Assembly (NCBI GenBank): GCA_964530825.1
Contig: CAZHCA010000007.1
Span: 1 to 64,000 of the forward strand
Direction: 5' to 3'
Source of the DNA: CAZHCA01 sp964530825
GTDB taxonomy: Bacteria; Bacteroidota; Bacteroidia; Chitinophagales; Saprospiraceae
Length of the DNA: 64,000 nt
In this document: positions 62,605 through 64,000 of the stretch, piece by piece
Layout: every line of letters starts with the position of its first letter
Position numbering within the stretch: the first letter of the stretch is position 1
Notes under the pieces: generated by a model
The model's input: the letters and a program-made list of their open reading frames with translations, nothing else
Told to the model about the DNA's origin: nothing
The model's database searches: none
Translations under genes and position numbers: made by a program

Positions 62605-63084
62605 TTATTCCGCTTTGCCCCCAAGGGCCATTCGCAAGCGATCGAGTATGACGCCAGTGGGGTAGAAATTTTCCGGCAACAGGTGTCTTTTACCATTAAC
62701 TTCTTCGATCACCAAGGCGCGGTGGGTGGTAGAGGAACCTGATCCGGGTAAGGTACTACTGCGCCTTTGGTCGACATAAACCCTGCGGATGTCGGCGTAG
62801 GCAACGGTACCATATCCGGTGGTTACCCGATCGGCTTCGACGATGACCGGTTGGATCTTGCGTATGGCCAGCCAATTGAACAGTGCGGTACCGGTAGCGA
62901 CTAAGAACAAGACAAATGCCAGTAGTGCCAGTAAGGTGTTGCGTCGGTATACCGCCCGCTTGCCGGGGTTGCGCAAAAGCAGGATGACTGCCAGTAAAGC
63001 GGGGACCGCAATTAGAGTAGCGGTGGTGACCACATTGGGCAAGTTGCCCAGTAGGGGATCAAAAGTGAAAGGATAATCGTTCAT
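62605..63084 (-). CDS. Small membrane protein with a cytoplasmic beta domain, unknown function
   Basis: The 159-residue protein has two membrane segments (about 18-37 and 48-70) and a C-terminal domain (about 78-155) with YADIRRVYVDQR and ALVIEEVNGKRHLLPE, resembling the PH-like domains of bacterial two-TM proteins. It lies 34 bp after the DUF4340 gene on the same strand. No function can be assigned. Confidence 0.7.
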   Translation of the reverse strand: MNDYPFTFDPLLGNLPNVVTTATLIAVPALLAVILLLRNPGKRAVYRRNTLLALLAFVLFLVATGTALFNWLAIRKIQPVIVEADRVTTGYGTVAYADIRRVYVDQRRSSTLPGSGSSTTHRALVIEEVNGKRHLLPENFYPTGVILDRLRMALGGKAE

Positions 63085-63118
63085 AGCAGGCGGGGCGCGT
63101 TTTACTAAGTTTCTTTAT

Positions 63119-64000
63119 TTATTGCTGCGCAACACTATCCGGTAAAAAGATGTTGCTGGTGTCGGGCCAAAACAGGCTGTCTGGTAAGGCGAGTAGGCGC
63201 TCGAGCGGCTCAAAGAGCACAGTTGCCGCATTGTCCTCTTTGCTGAGAAAATAGTTATAGGGATTTAGGGTAGAATGTAAAATTGCTGGTGCTTTACCGA
63301 CGGTGTCCACATAAAGACTTATCGTTACCGGCATTTTTCCAGCGAACCGCAGCTGTTTTTGCCAGTACTCATCCGCTTTGCTTTCGTCGAATTTTTCGGC
63401 AAAACAGAGTGATGGCAGGTCGGAGAGGGTTTTGACGTAGGTTTGCCAAGCCGTATCGGCAAAGACAACGGCATTGCTTTGCCTTTGCAATAGATTGTCT
63501 GGTAAAAACCAAATAGACGTGTCGGGTAATTCCAGTTCGATGGAGTCCGGGAGCGGGAAGTTGTCTGTAGGAAACAGCCGGGGATCGAGGTAGGTGACAA
63601 AAGAGTCGCGTAATCCCTGCAGCCGATAGGCATCGATAGCAAATACTTCTTTTTGTTGGGCAAGTCGGAAATACGTGATCGACTCCTCCAGCGCGGGTTC
63701 AAAATGAAAACTACCCAGATAAAAATCTTCCAGTAACTTGCTTTCGGCGTACAGTTGGATATGTAGCCCAGAGGTAGGATCGACTGCATACTCCGGATGG
63801 TCGTCCGGGCGTTGACTGACCAACCGTTCGGATGGGATGCGCCTAAGGTCGGCCAGGATCGGACCTATGCGCCGGGCGGGCACCGGAAAAGAACGCCGAC
63901 CATCGGTGGCGTACCACCGTTCCTGCTCCCGGCGGATCAAAAACTCATCCTCCTTATCCGTTTGGATGACGATGGTCGTCAGTCGTGCCGTATCGACCTG
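63119..64000 (-). CDS. DUF4340 protein, partial (5' end beyond the window)
   Basis: At least 293 residues are visible and the frame stays open to the window edge, so the start is outside. The N-terminal visible part (RLTTIVIQT, ERWYATDGRRSFPVPARRIGPIL, LVSQRPDDHPEYAVD) matches DUF4340, a family encoded next to gliding/ABC-transporter genes (GldF/GldG-like) in Bacteroidota. The in-frame TTG at 63940 is not the true start, because family sequence continues upstream. Probably an envelope protein linked to an ABC exporter (inference). Confidence 0.8.
   Translation of the reverse strand, partial: QVDTARLTTIVIQTDKEDEFLIRREQERWYATDGRRSFPVPARRIGPILADLRRIPSERLVSQRPDDHPEYAVDPTSGLHIQLYAESKLLEDFYLGSFHFEPALEESITYFRLAQQKEVFAIDAYRLQGLRDSFVTYLDPRLFPTDNFPLPDSIELELPDTSIWFLPDNLLQRQSNAVVFADTAWQTYVKTLSDLPSLCFAEKFDESKADEYWQKQLRFAGKMPVTISLYVDTVGKAPAILHSTLNPYNYFLSKEDNAATVLFEPLERLLALPDSLFWPDTSNIFLPDSVAQQ

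Overview
The window looks like chromosome from a Bacteroidota bacterium, most likely Saprospiria (Lewinella/Haliscomenobacter-like). The grounds are a SusC/SusD pair, a T9SS type A sorting domain, TonB receptors with carboxypeptidase-regulatory domains, many lipoproteins, TANNTTTG-type -7 promoter boxes, an Mrp protein of the kind lacking CxxC, and long TPR/CHAT proteins beside sigma factors. The lineage is inferred from gene content only. Genes are densely packed, with several tail-to-tail overlaps. No insertion sequence, prophage, CRISPR array or rRNA was seen.

Layout. 1-99: 3' part of tRNA-Pro(TGG) and its terminator. 125-6350 (minus): a probable iron-acquisition operon of DUF4856 lipoprotein, imelysin lipoprotein, a full-length vitamin-K gamma-carboxylase-like HTTM protein and a FecA-like TonB receptor, with a strong palindrome at its promoter. 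6533-12344: aldehyde dehydrogenase, an orphan PAS protein, a sulfide module (rhodanese, type II sulfide:quinone reductase, DUF1641) and TesB thioesterase. 12563-16867: a periplasm-facing TPR-CHAT protease candidate, tail-to-tail with a sigma factor/membrane TPR operon. 16943-22497 (minus): GT39 glycosyltransferase, 2OG oxygenase, RluA-type pseudouridine synthase and an unusual RibF-glycosyltransferase fusion. 22649-24907: Mrp, Nfu and PyrF.

25004-31511: a DnaQ/UvrC-N fusion nuclease, a NamZ muramidase, a helix-hairpin-helix beta-barrel protein and a helical-repeat protein. 31752-34685: a nitrogen module of PII, ammonium channel and type II glutamine synthetase, closed by a bidirectional terminator. 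34753-42513 (minus): TonB-like protein, lipoprotein MsrA, SusD/SusC, a small lipoprotein and a GIN-domain (DUF2807) lipoprotein. 43137-46696: a lipoprotein pyrophosphatase, a GNAT enzyme, an ECF sigma factor with a small membrane partner, and LysA. 46730-50441: ValS and an aldo/keto reductase. 50612-54682 (minus): T9SS cargo, RfbB and UXS sugar-nucleotide enzymes. 54920-58171: outer-membrane protein, WaaA and heptose kinase (LPS core). 58168-64000: GNAT, DinB, UbiA-like protein, M42 peptidase, PyrE, NUDIX, a small membrane protein and a partial DUF4340 protein.

The most unusual items are the gamma-carboxylase homologue inside an iron operon, the CHAT/sigma/TPR locus, the RibF-GT2 fusion, a pyrophosphatase carrying a lipoprotein signal, and a PAS protein ending in a histidine-kinase-like dimerisation hairpin without the phospho-acceptor histidine.
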